Shown: piece after piece, positions 23,894-32,122 of the stretch
How positions within the stretch are numbered: position 1 is the first letter of the stretch
Layout: every line of letters begins with the position of its first letter
Assembly (NCBI GenBank): GCA_014860005.1
Contig: JACZKP010000070.1
Location: 1 to 32,157, forward strand
DNA: 32,157 bases
DNA from: Verrucomicrobiota bacterium
GTDB lineage: Bacteria; Verrucomicrobiota; Verrucomicrobiae; Limisphaerales; UBA11358
Direction of reading: 5' to 3'
The notes under the pieces: model-generated
The model's input: only the letters and a program-made list of their open reading frames with translations
Databases searched by the model: none
Told to the model about the DNA's origin: nothing
Program-made: the position numbers and the translations under genes

Positions 23894-25965
23894 AAACCAA
23901 GAGATTGATTTGCTCTCGACCAACCGGTCGCCGCCGCGTGTGGCTGGCGTTGCTCTGCGTGGTTGGTTTAATGCCTTTCCTCAACGCTCAACCCGACCCG
24001 AATGCCCGCGTGCTCTCCTCGCAGCATCATCATCTCGGCATGGCGGAGGTTGCGGACTGGTCTGAAACCACCGCCAAGCCGGAAGGCACGCGCCTCGAAT
24101 TGAAATTCAAGTCGGCGCCAAATGCCGGCGAAGTGGTGTTGGGCCTGCGGCAGCGGGATGTGTCTGATTCGTGGGGTTTGCGACTCAACGGAAAACAGAT
24201 CGCCACACTTAAACGTCATCGCGACCCGAAGGTTTCCTATTACGCCGTTCCGGCCGGCGCACTACGCGACGGCGAAAACACGCTGGTGATCGAATCCAGG
24301 ACCGGCAAGGACAACATTGTCGTCGGCCCGGTCGCGCTGCATCAGCGTCCTTTGCGTGAGGTGCTCGAACTCTCCCTGGTGACTTTGAACGTGACGGACG
24401 CGCGTTCCGGCCAAGCCGTACCCGCGCGCATCACCATCACCGACCTGCAGGACGAGCCGGTTGAAATCTTCAATGCCATCAAGAATGAAACCGCGGTGCG
24501 ACTGGGCGTGGTTTACACGGCAGGCACCGAGACCTGGGTGGAACTCCCGCGCGGTGAGTATAACGTTTATGCCACGCGCGGCATGGAATGGAGCCGCCCT
24601 CGGGTGAAAATTTCAGCGCGTCCGGGCGCAGCCGCCAACGTTGCTTTGCGCATCGAACGCGAAGTGGATACCAGGGGTTTTATTGCCGCGGACACGCATA
24701 TTCACACGCTCACGTTCAGCGGCCACGGCGATTCAAATCTTGAGGAACGCATGTTGACCCTGGCTGGTGAAGGTGTGGAACTGGCCGTGGCGACTGACCA
24801 CAATCACAACACTGATTACGCCCCCTACCAGGAGAAGATGGGCCTCACGGATTATTTTACCCCCGTTGTCGGCAACGAAGTCACCACCGCAATCGGTCAC
24901 ATCAACGCCTTTCCGCTCGATGCAAAGGAAACGCCGCCCAACCACAAACTCAACGACTGGGTGCAGATAGTGGACGGCATCCGCGCCAAAGGGGCAAAGG
25001 TCGTCATTCTCAATCATCCACGCTGGCCCACTCTGCCCCGCAGTCCGCTTACCCAATTCGGTCTGAATCGCGCTTCCGGTGACTTCCGCTCCGAGGTGCC
25101 GTTTCCTTTTGACGGCATGGAACTGGCGAATGCCTTGACTCCCCAGCCGGATCCGTTGTTCCTCTTCCAGGACTGGTTTGCGCTGTTAAATCGCGGACAC
25201 AAAGTTGCGGCGGTTGGCTCGTCTGACTCCCACACCGTCGGCCAGCCGGTGGGGCAGGGTCGCACTTACATTCCCAGCCTCACGGATAATCCCGCAAAGA
25301 TTGATGTGGACAACGCCTGCGACCGATTCCTCCGCGGCGAAGCTTCCATCAGTCTTGGTATTTTCACCGATCTGCTCGTGGATGGTCGCTACAAAATGGG
25401 GCACACCGTCCCCGTGCAAGGTGACTCCGTGCGAGTACGGTTGCGTGTAGCGGCCCCGTCCTGGATCACCCCGCGCCGGGCTTTGGTTTTCCTGAACGGG
25501 CGCCAAGTGGCGGAGAAACCGGTGCTCACCGGTTCGCCGCGGCGCCCGACGAACGTGCTTATTGATTTCGCGATCAAGGCACCAAAGTACGATGCTCATC
25601 TGGTCTGTGTGGTGTTGGGCGACGGCGTATCGCATCCCAGTTGGCGCACTTCCGAAAGATTCACCCTTGCCGCCACAAACCCGGTGTTTCTCGATGCGGA
25701 TGGTGACGGGCAATACAGCAGTCCGCGAGAAACCGCTCGCCAGTTTGTGGACCGAGCCGGCGGGCAGGTGGATCGCCAATGGCAGGCAGTCGCTGAAGCG
25801 GACGATGTAATTGCCGTGCAGATGCTCAGCTTGCTGCGTGAGCGCGGAACTGATCCAGAGTGGGAGACTCGCGCCCGCCAACTGGCGGTCAAACGTCCGC
25901 TGCTAAACGATTACCTCGATTTCCCCCTGCCGCCGATCAAGGTTTCCGCGGAACAACTCCGGTAA
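23890..25965 (+). CDS. Secreted CehA/McbA-type PHP metallohydrolase, multidomain
   Basis: A 691-residue exported protein. A basic start and hydrophobic segment (about residues 14-33) form a signal peptide. Residues ~40-155 resemble a galactose-binding-like jelly roll ('SWGLRLNGKQIATLKRH', 'DGENTLVIESRTG'). An Ig-like or carboxypeptidase-regulatory-like domain follows (~165-260). The CehA/McbA PHP domain (~265-500) contains H270-I-H272, 'ATDHNHN' (D303, H304, H306), 'NHPRWP' and 'SSDSHT' (D446, H448). A final beta domain is followed by a Ca-binding-like loop 'DADGDGQYSSP'. The domain name comes from hydrolases of carbaryl-type esters; the natural substrate is unknown. Its ATG overlaps the bioA stop (ATGA), so it is coupled to biotin genes although no biotin role is evident. 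Confidence 0.88.
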   Translation: MKTKRLICSRPTGRRRVWLALLCVVGLMPFLNAQPDPNARVLSSQHHHLGMAEVADWSETTAKPEGTRLELKFKSAPNAGEVVLGLRQRDVSDSWGLRLNGKQIATLKRHRDPKVSYYAVPAGALRDGENTLVIESRTGKDNIVVGPVALHQRPLREVLELSLVTLNVTDARSGQAVPARITITDLQDEPVEIFNAIKNETAVRLGVVYTAGTETWVELPRGEYNVYATRGMEWSRPRVKISARPGAAANVALRIEREVDTRGFIAADTHIHTLTFSGHGDSNLEERMLTLAGEGVELAVATDHNHNTDYAPYQEKMGLTDYFTPVVGNEVTTAIGHINAFPLDAKETPPNHKLNDWVQIVDGIRAKGAKVVILNHPRWPTLPRSPLTQFGLNRASGDFRSEVPFPFDGMELANALTPQPDPLFLFQDWFALLNRGHKVAAVGSSDSHTVGQPVGQGRTYIPSLTDNPAKIDVDNACDRFLRGEASISLGIFTDLLVDGRYKMGHTVPVQGDSVRVRLRVAAPSWITPRRALVFLNGRQVAEKPVLTGSPRRPTNVLIDFAIKAPKYDAHLVCVVLGDGVSHPSWRTSERFTLAATNPVFLDADGDGQYSSPRETARQFVDRAGGQVDRQWQAVAEADDVIAVQMLSLLRERGTDPEWETRARQLAVKRPLLNDYLDFPLPPIKVSAEQLR

Positions 25966-25974
25966 TCGTAAGTG

Positions 25975-25999
25975 CTCCGCCGAGAGCGGGAGAATTTTT
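25975..25999 (+). terminator. Intrinsic terminator after the PHP gene
   Basis: The stem CTCCGC (25975-25980) / GCGGGAG (25986-25992, one bulged G) is followed by AA and five T residues (25995-25999), 9 nt after the stop codon. It is probably the end of the hpf-amidohydrolase-bioFA-PHP run. Confidence 0.6.
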
Positions 26000-26008
26000 C
26001 AACCTCAA

Positions 26009-26476
26009 CTACGATGGAGGCATCGTCGCCATCCGGGAGTTGATCTGGCCAAGGATTGCCTGCCGGTTGGAATCGAAGCTCAAAGTGTTCAGTTGGGATA
26101 CAATGGCGTGGCGCGTGCCATCGCAGAAATCCGGGCGGGCAATGATCTGCTGCAGCACCTGCATCTTGCTGCTCTCAAAATTCAGGCAGCGATACGTCAC
26201 ATTGATTAAATGCACCTGCACCGGGACTCCAAGCGACGGTCGCCCGGCGATTTGTGACAACGCCTGGGTGCGGGCGGAATCCATGTTGAGCCGGGCGGCA
26301 GCGTCTATTTCGGCAACCGTAGCGGCGTCACCGGGGTTGGTCACCACCACGGGCGGCGGCGCGGGTGGCGGCGGAGGTGGCACGTGGGCATGACTGCGTC
26401 CTCCGATGCTGACGACACAACCTGTGTTGAGCATCAGGCTCAAGAGGGCAAGGGCCAGGAAGTTCACGGTTTTCAT
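26009..26476 (-). CDS. Proline-rich lipoprotein, unknown function
   Basis: A 155-residue protein with a lipoprotein-type signal (hydrophobic residues 6-16; N-T-G-C with Cys at 20, slightly off the usual lipobox because Leu is at -4). A Pro-rich spacer 'HVPPPPPPAPPPVVV' follows, then a helical domain of about 105 residues with three or four repeats of an amphipathic pattern ending in Ile-x-[AGS]-R or similar ('ALSQIAGRPS', 'VLQQIIARPD', 'ILGQINSRMA'). This repeated pattern suggests short helical units. It lies 54 bp downstream of an SGNH hydrolase gene on the same strand. No family is recognised. Confidence 0.75.
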   Translation of the reverse strand: MKTVNFLALALLSLMLNTGCVVSIGGRSHAHVPPPPPPAPPPVVVTNPGDAATVAEIDAAARLNMDSARTQALSQIAGRPSLGVPVQVHLINVTYRCLNFESSKMQVLQQIIARPDFCDGTRHAIVSQLNTLSFDSNRQAILGQINSRMATMPPS

Positions 26477-26530
26477 ACTTGGTGATTCATGTTGGTTTTC
26501 GGATGCTGCGATACGAACATACGAAAGACG

Positions 26531-27301
26531 TTATTCCCCCAGCCACGTATTCAAGACCGGTGCGATGGCTTCCGCCCAAACCTGATAGCCACGCTCCGAG
26601 AGATGCAGGTAATCCGGCATGATGTCCTTGGCAATCGAGCCATCGGCTTCGATCAGTTGGGAACCGAAATCAAGGAAGTGAATCATCTTGTCGTCGGCCA
26701 GTTTCGCCAGTGCCTGATTCACCTGAAGAATCTTGCCGCGCTGCGAGCTGAACGTCTGGCCGCGCGGAAAAATACCGACCACGAGAATCTTCGTTTCGGG
26801 CAACTGCTCGCGGATTTGCTTCACGATTACTTGCACGCCCTCCAGAATCTCCGCCTCAGTGTTGTCATCACGATTGGAATTGTTCGTCCCAATCATGAGC
26901 ACGGCCACCTTGGGTTTGATGCCGTCAAGTTGCCCATTTTCAAAACGCCAAAGGACATGCTGCGTGCGATCGCCGCCCACACCAAAATTCAGGCACTTGC
27001 GCCCGCCATAAAACTTTTGCCACACGTTCTTGCCCGCGCCTTCCCAGCCTTGGGTGATCGAGTCACCGATGAACGCGATGTCGCACGTGCCGGGGTTGTC
27101 CTTGGCGCGCTGCAACACCACGTCGGTGCGCGCCTTGGCGCGTTCGTCCGGCCGGGGCACCGGCACAATGGCCGTGTTGGTGCGGACGGTGGCCAGGACA
27201 CTGGTGCTCGCCGTTTGAGTTGCAGATGTCTGGGCGTGGAGCGAAGAGCTCAGCAAAACGACCACAAGAAACAAAGAGTTGATAGGAGGAGGCGTTTTCA
27301 T
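26531..27301 (-). CDS. Exported SGNH/GDSL hydrolase (PAF-acetylhydrolase-like)
   Basis: A 256-residue esterase-type protein with a signal peptide (about residues 1-24, ending SLHAQ). SGNH blocks are present: block I 'IAFIGDSITQGW' (nucleophile Ser), block II 'NFGVGGDRTQHVLWR' (Gly), block III 'VLMIGTNNSNRD' (Asn) and block V 'PDYLHLSERGYQVWA' (Asp and His). The spacing is like the PAF-acetylhydrolase-1B group often found with carbohydrate-active enzymes as acetyl-esterases. The substrate is not determined. The ATG at 27301 gives the signal peptide; a TTG at 27322 only adds seven residues. Confidence 0.88.
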   Translation of the reverse strand: MKTPPPINSLFLVVVLLSSSLHAQTSATQTASTSVLATVRTNTAIVPVPRPDERAKARTDVVLQRAKDNPGTCDIAFIGDSITQGWEGAGKNVWQKFYGGRKCLNFGVGGDRTQHVLWRFENGQLDGIKPKVAVLMIGTNNSNRDDNTEAEILEGVQVIVKQIREQLPETKILVVGIFPRGQTFSSQRGKILQVNQALAKLADDKMIHFLDFGSQLIEADGSIAKDIMPDYLHLSERGYQVWAEAIAPVLNTWLGE

Positions 27302-27422
27302 TTGTGGGTGGGAGATTGGCAAAGCCGACTATCCAGTGTCAACCGGTGGCTTTCAGCGCAGATGGAGAAATGCTTCACTTGGTTGCTTTTGCCCTGCTAC
27401 GCAGCCCGCGTCACTGGCAATG

Positions 27423-27441
27423 TCCGGGGCAATTCCCCGGA
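27423..27441 (-). terminator. GC hairpin directly after hisA
   Basis: Perfect 7-bp arms TCCGGGG (27423-27429) and CCCCGGA (27435-27441) enclose a 5-nt loop, starting 6 nt past the hisA stop on the minus strand. No U-tract follows, so it may stabilise the mRNA end rather than terminate. Confidence 0.4.
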
Positions 27442-27447
27442 TGATTC

Positions 27448-28224
27448 CTATGGCTGCCGCACACCAGCCCGCTGCCGATTGAACGCGACTGCGTCTGCAT
27501 AGCAAATTCCTCGTCCGCCGAAGATGTCCAAGGCAGAACCGATGGACAGGTCAATTTTTCCCTGCCCCAGCCGCGTGACTTCCTCCAGATCAGCGAGGGA
27601 ACTCGCACCGCCCGCATAAGTCGTCGGAATCGGCGACCACTGGCCCAGGTTCTCGACCAGTTCACGATCAATGCCGCGGCATAATCCCTCCACGTCCACG
27701 GCATGAATCAAAAACTCCGCACAAGAAGCGGCCAACGATTGCAGCGCGTCCGGGCTGACCTGCAATTCGGTGAACTTCTGCCAGCGATCCGTGACGACAA
27801 AGTACTTCTCTCCGCGACAGCGACAGCTCAAATCGAGCACCAACCGCTCTTTCCCAACCGCCGCGACCAACTGCTGCAGTCGTGCCCAATCCACCTGGCC
27901 TTCGCGAAACATCCACGAGGTAACAATGACATGCGACGCCCCCGCTTCAAGCCAGGCAGGAGCATTATCAGCGTTCACCCCGCCGCCGATTTGCAGTCCA
28001 CCCGGATATGCCGCCAGCGCGGCACGGGCCGCCGTTTCGTTACCCGGTCCGAGCATAATGACATGTCCCCCGGCCAGTCCGTCCCGCCGATACAGTTCGG
28101 CGTACCAGGCCGCCGGACGATCAGAGACGAAGTTGGTGCGCAAACCGCCGGCTTCATCGCTCAACGTGCCGCCGACAATTTGTTTCACCCGACCTTCATG
28201 CAGATCAATGCAAGGACGAAACAT
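27448..28224 (-). CDS. hisA: HisA, ProFAR isomerase of the eukaryotic (HIS6) type
   Basis: A 258-residue TIM-barrel enzyme for the fourth step of histidine synthesis, isomerising 5'-ProFAR to PRFAR. The sequence follows the yeast/plant HIS6 pattern and not the usual bacterial HisA: 'CIDLHEGRVKQIVGGTL', 'TNFVS', 'WYAELY', 'GHVIMLGPGNE', 'LQIGGGVN', 'VIVTSWMF', 'LVLDLSCR', 'EFLIHAVDVEGLCRGID', 'TYAGGASSLADL' and 'GSALDIFGG'. Conventional bacterial HisA starts with a P-A-I-D-L pattern and lacks these blocks. The presumed catalytic aspartates are in 'CIDLH' and 'HAVDVEG'. No other his gene is nearby. It is divergent from anmK across 164 bp. Confidence 0.93.
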   Translation of the reverse strand: MFRPCIDLHEGRVKQIVGGTLSDEAGGLRTNFVSDRPAAWYAELYRRDGLAGGHVIMLGPGNETAARAALAAYPGGLQIGGGVNADNAPAWLEAGASHVIVTSWMFREGQVDWARLQQLVAAVGKERLVLDLSCRCRGEKYFVVTDRWQKFTELQVSPDALQSLAASCAEFLIHAVDVEGLCRGIDRELVENLGQWSPIPTTYAGGASSLADLEEVTRLGQGKIDLSIGSALDIFGGRGICYADAVAFNRQRAGVRQP

Positions 28225-28388
28225 CGCCTAAAGCTAGAATCCGAAAACGTAAGTTCAAAGCGCAAAGTGGCCGCTTTCGCTTCAACCTGCGTTCCTGAGT
28301 TGCGAGCGGGATCGCGAGCGCAAGCCGGCCAACTTGGCAATCTGCAATTCGCCTTTTCCGGCGGCGCCATTTTCTCTAGCGTTGGTTC

Positions 28389-29570
28389 GTGCAACGAAAA
28401 GTCAGGACCTCGAAGCCTGGAAATATCCTCGTCGGCCTCATGTCTGGCACGTCGGCCGATGGGATTGATGCGGTGGTCGCGGAAATCACCGGGGGCGGGC
28501 GCGGCTTGCGGGCGCGGTTGCGGGCGCACACGCACCATGAATTTCCTCCAGCATTTCGCCAGCGCGTGCTCCACGCTTGTCTCCATGGTACCGTCGCGGA
28601 AATCTGCGAGTTGAATTTTGTCCTGGGTGAACAGTTCGCCCGTGCCGCGCTGGCCGCCATCCGCCGGGCCGGACTCAAGCCGTTCGACATCGCCGCCATC
28701 GGCTCGCACGGTCAGACCATTCATCATTTGCCCAACGCGAAGTCTCCGTCCACGCTGCAAATCGGTGAGCCAGCCGTCATTGCCGAGCGCACGGGTATTA
28801 CCACAGTGGCTAACTTTCGCGTTCGTGACATGGCGGCCGGAGGTCAGGGCGCTCCGCTTGTCCCTTATGCCGATTGGGCTTTGTTCACACACCCCACCCA
28901 GCCGCGCATCGTACAGAACATCGGCGGCATCGGGAATCTGACTTTTCTGCGTCCGCGCGCAGTACTGGAGGAAGTCATCGCGTTCGACACCGGCCCGGGC
29001 AATATGATATTGGATGCCGTCATCACCGCGCTCACCAACGGACGCGAGGGCTTCGATCGCGGCGGACACCGGGCGGCGCGAGGACGCGTCTGTCCTGCCT
29101 TGCTGGCGGAAATGATGGCGCACCCGTTTCTCACACGACGTCCTCCCAAAACCACCGGACGGGAGGAATTCGGTGAGGTATTTGTGCGATCCGTGCTCAA
29201 CACCGCGCGCCAACTGGATTTGCCGGACGATGACGTGGTGGCCACGGTTACTGCATTCACGGCGGAGAGCATCGCGCTGGCTTATCGCCGTTTTGTGTTT
29301 CCAAAGCTCTCTGCCCGACAGCGGGCGCAATTGCAGATCATCGTGGGCGGCGGCGGTGCCAGGAATCCGACGCTTTTGCGCCTGTTGCGGGAGCGCCTCG
29401 ACGCGGAGAAGTTGTCCACGCACGAAGACTTTGGAATCTCCAGTTCCGCCAAGGAGCCGCTCGCGTTTGCCATCCTCGCGCACGAAACCCTGCGCGGGCA
29501 GCCCGCCAACGTGCCGGCCGCCACCGGCGCAAAGAAGGCGGTTGTCTTGGGTAGTATCACACCGGCGTGA
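28389..29570 (+). CDS. anmK: Anhydro-N-acetylmuramic acid kinase
   Basis: A 393-residue ASKHA-fold sugar kinase that opens and phosphorylates 1,6-anhydro-MurNAc to MurNAc-6-phosphate during cell-wall recycling. 'LVGLMSGTSADGIDA' (residues 14-28) is the family N-terminal phosphate loop. 'IGSHGQTIHHLP', 'NFRVRDMAAGGQGAPLVPYAD', 'NIGGIGNLTFL' and 'FDTGPGNMILDA' follow, with 'VGGGGARNPTLL' and 'EPLAFAILAHETL' in the C-terminal lobe. Length and motif order are typical. The start is GTG 28389, 14 codons before the first conserved segment; no strong Shine-Dalgarno is visible. murQ is not adjacent. Confidence 0.96.
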   Translation: MQRKVRTSKPGNILVGLMSGTSADGIDAVVAEITGGGRGLRARLRAHTHHEFPPAFRQRVLHACLHGTVAEICELNFVLGEQFARAALAAIRRAGLKPFDIAAIGSHGQTIHHLPNAKSPSTLQIGEPAVIAERTGITTVANFRVRDMAAGGQGAPLVPYADWALFTHPTQPRIVQNIGGIGNLTFLRPRAVLEEVIAFDTGPGNMILDAVITALTNGREGFDRGGHRAARGRVCPALLAEMMAHPFLTRRPPKTTGREEFGEVFVRSVLNTARQLDLPDDDVVATVTAFTAESIALAYRRFVFPKLSARQRAQLQIIVGGGGARNPTLLRLLRERLDAEKLSTHEDFGISSSAKEPLAFAILAHETLRGQPANVPAATGAKKAVVLGSITPA

Positions 29571-29675
29571 ACTGGATGGTATGTGATTTTGAGGAGTGTT
29601 GAGGTTGAGCGTCCGCAAATTTCCCCGGATTACGGATTGCCTTTCCATCGCGATTGGCCTAAGCACAAACGCACC

Positions 29676-30593
29676 ATGAAACCTCTGCCGGCTAACTTGA
29701 CTCTCCCATTACTGCTTGTCCTCGGGTGCAGTTTGCCTTCGCTCACCCTTCGCGCGGAGCCCAGGACCTTCACGATTGACCAGGCGCAATCCACGCTGAC
29801 TATTTCGGGCAGCTTCGCGGGTGTCACCATTCAGCAACAGGGACCGGGCAGCCTCACCACGCGTTACACCGGCAACCTGGAAACCGATTTGACCGATACC
29901 GCCATTACCTTTGTGGGCGGATCGGCGATCACCGCCCTCACCAACGGAAACTGGCAACCCGCACCCGGCGGCGAAGCCGGCAGTGCGCCTGCAAATTATG
30001 GCGGGCAGGTGGTGATTATATTTGTCATCAATGGCAAAGCTGCCGTGCGCGAAGTGGTGTTGGATCTGACCAGCGGGCCGCTGGCGTTGGTGAATGGGGA
30101 ATTCGCAAGCCAGGGACTCGAATTCACTTTTCCGCCCACTGTCGCCACCCGGTTCGATTACAACTACAGCGGACTGGCAGGCACTGGCAGCGGCAGCCAG
30201 CCGTTGACGGGGACATCCACGAACATGATGAGCACGAATGCCACGCTGCGAGTTCAGGGTGAGGAACTCGTGCTCACCATCCCGGTGGACATCAGCGGGT
30301 CAGCCTCCGCCATCAATCCCGACGATCTGCAATACCAGTTGCGGGGCCAACTTGTGGCCCGCGCTTCAATGCCGGTGCCGCTGCGTATTGCCTCGTTTGA
30401 ATGGTCGGCGGGGCAACTTGAGTTCAACCTGGACACGACACCGGGCCGATCCTATTCCATCCTGGCTTCCTCAGACTTCACTGATTGGTCCACGGTCATT
30501 GATCAATTCACCGCCACGAACACATCCAGCGTGCGGACCATCGCCCTGCCCGATCCGCCACCACAACAGTTTTTCCGTGTCCGGCAGGATTGA
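29676..30593 (+). CDS. Secreted protein with C-terminal Verrucomicrobia-style tail domain
   Basis: A 305-residue exported protein of unknown function. A signal peptide spans about residues 1-26 (ending LRAEP). The middle part is beta-rich and Thr/Ser/Gly-rich ('IDQAQSTLTISGSFAGVTIQ', 'LVLTIPVDISGSA'). The last ~55 residues ('GRSYSILASSDFTDWSTV' ... 'QFFRVRQD') match a tail I associate with many secreted Verrucomicrobiota proteins, where a 'Y-x-[IV]-x-x-S-[ST]-x-[LF]-x-x-W' strand is followed by 'FYRV'. The start at 29676 gives the signal peptide. It is 105 bp downstream of anmK on the same strand and convergent with the NRAMP-like gene. Confidence 0.8.
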   Translation: MKPLPANLTLPLLLVLGCSLPSLTLRAEPRTFTIDQAQSTLTISGSFAGVTIQQQGPGSLTTRYTGNLETDLTDTAITFVGGSAITALTNGNWQPAPGGEAGSAPANYGGQVVIIFVINGKAAVREVVLDLTSGPLALVNGEFASQGLEFTFPPTVATRFDYNYSGLAGTGSGSQPLTGTSTNMMSTNATLRVQGEELVLTIPVDISGSASAINPDDLQYQLRGQLVARASMPVPLRIASFEWSAGQLEFNLDTTPGRSYSILASSDFTDWSTVIDQFTATNTSSVRTIALPDPPPQQFFRVRQD

Positions 30594-30718
30594 TTTGCCC
30601 TCACTGCGGGGTACGTGAAGATAATGCCCCTACGACCGGGACAGAATTGGTCTTCGCAATCGAATCCGAGGTAATAGGTAAGGCCAATTCGACCTGCTCG
30701 GAATGCCATCGGTGGGCT

Positions 30719-32008
30719 CTATGCCTTCGGAATCAATCCCCACAAGCTGTACAGCGCCGCGCAGGTAATGACACCCACCGTCAGATACAACACGACATCA
30801 TACCAGCGTCCCGGTCGAAACGCATCCGACCGCTGCCGCCGGATGATCAGCACGGCGATGGCGAACACCGGCAGCAACAGGGTCTGAATCGCCGCGCCGC
30901 TCACGATCAGCCATTGCGGGGTTTGTCTAAACGAAACGAACAGCACCAGATACAGGACCGAGAGAACTCCGATGATCCAGTTGGTGGCGCGCCGGGGATT
31001 GAACTTCGTTCCTTCGCGCGACAACAGGCGCAAGTTGTCCGCGATCATCCGCGACCACGTGGCCATCGCGACAAAGAACGTCGAGTACAACACGATAAAC
31101 GCGCCGATCACGAACAGGTAAAACACCCAGGGCCCAAATGTCTTCGTGTACATCTGCGACAGCGTGCGGATCATGTCCATGCCCTGCGGCACTTCTTTCG
31201 CCCCGTGCAAAATGGTCGCTCCCAGAATGAAGAACGCGATGGTGGAGAAAGTGTACACCACCAAGGCCACCGAGATGTCCAGGCGCATCCCGCGAATCCG
31301 CGCCGCCAGCACCGCGGGATCGCGCGGCACGCCCGTGCCGAGATCCTTTGCGTAACCCTTCTCCAGACACCAATAGGCGTAGAACACCAGTTCCGAAGTG
31401 CCAATGCCGGTCACGCCGAACACCGCCACGGCATCGGCAAAACCGCTTTCCGGCATTTTGAACTGAAGTCCGCCGAGGATCTGATCGAAGGAAACTCGGA
31501 ACTCCGTTCCCTGCAACAACACCAGCGCCACCACCGTCATGATGGTAAAAGCCGCGACCATGATGGCCGATGATTTCTCAATCAACCCGTAGCGTCCCGC
31601 GATCAATACCGCGCCGGTCGTCACCGTAACAATGGCAGCAAGGAGCCAACCTTGCAGCGGCACATGCATCAGATGCAACGCCTGCACCGCCGCCGCCAGC
31701 ACCCCGCCCATGGACAACGTCCCGGCCAGCAACAGCGGCAGCCAGCACCACGCCGCCCACGACATCGGCCCGATGCGGCCCGGCACACGATTCAGCGCCT
31801 CCAGGGTGGTTTCGCCCGTGAGGATCGTGTGACGGCCAAATTCTTCCTGGATGAAGACTTTGATGACACAGCCGAGCACGATCAGCCACAACGCGCTCAA
31901 CCCCACCGTGGCACCCAGGCGCGGCGCCACCACAAGTTCCCCAGTGCCCACGACCGCAGCGGCGATGATGATGGATGGGCCGAGGCTGCTTCGGGTTGTG
32001 TGAGGCAT
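30719..32008 (-). CDS. Divergent NRAMP-family membrane transporter
   Basis: A 429-residue inner-membrane protein with about eleven hydrophobic helices and the NRAMP/APC-superfamily layout. Helix 1 contains 'GTGEL' (residues 21-25) where metal transporters have the D-P-G-N motif. Helix 6 contains 'GIGTSELVFYAYW' (E206) where they have M-P-H. The two replacement motifs, G-T-G-E-L and G-T-S-E-L, resemble each other, as expected for the inverted-repeat pair of unwound helices. Conserved segments 'IQEEFGRHTILTGETTLEAL' and 'VLYSTFFVAMATWSRMIADN' support the assignment. The substrate is unlikely to be the usual Mn/Fe and is unknown. The start at 32008 puts helix 1 near the N-terminus; the upstream frame is not protein-like. 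Confidence 0.8.
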   Translation of the reverse strand: MPHTTRSSLGPSIIIAAAVVGTGELVVAPRLGATVGLSALWLIVLGCVIKVFIQEEFGRHTILTGETTLEALNRVPGRIGPMSWAAWCWLPLLLAGTLSMGGVLAAAVQALHLMHVPLQGWLLAAIVTVTTGAVLIAGRYGLIEKSSAIMVAAFTIMTVVALVLLQGTEFRVSFDQILGGLQFKMPESGFADAVAVFGVTGIGTSELVFYAYWCLEKGYAKDLGTGVPRDPAVLAARIRGMRLDISVALVVYTFSTIAFFILGATILHGAKEVPQGMDMIRTLSQMYTKTFGPWVFYLFVIGAFIVLYSTFFVAMATWSRMIADNLRLLSREGTKFNPRRATNWIIGVLSVLYLVLFVSFRQTPQWLIVSGAAIQTLLLPVFAIAVLIIRRQRSDAFRPGRWYDVVLYLTVGVITCAALYSLWGLIPKA

Positions 32009-32101
32009 GGGCCGTGAGCCTAGGAATTTGTCGGACTTAGAAAACCGATTGAAGGAGTGGAAACTATTGCGGTCCCCGGTCGCTGCTAATACCGAGGGTC
32101 T

Positions 32102-32122
32102 GCGGCCCGCTCGCCGGGCCGC
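32102..32122. repeat. Small GC hairpin upstream of the NRAMP-like gene
   Basis: GCGGCCCG (32102-32109) and CGGGCCGC (32115-32122) are perfect 8-bp arms with a 5-nt loop. Its role is unknown; it may belong to the end of a neighbouring transcript outside the window. Confidence 0.4.

Noticed and set aside
28185..29666. A 493-codon minus-strand open frame opposite anmK
   Set aside because: It lies antisense to a clear AnmK with all family motifs, its translation is low-complexity and Arg/Gly-rich, and it overlaps hisA; it is a shadow of high-GC coding bias.
30590..30715. C-P-H-C ... C-S-E-C pattern that looks like a zinc ribbon at the start of a plus-strand frame
   Set aside because: The frame continues antisense through the NRAMP-like gene with no protein-like character; the four Cys in about 40 codons look like chance.
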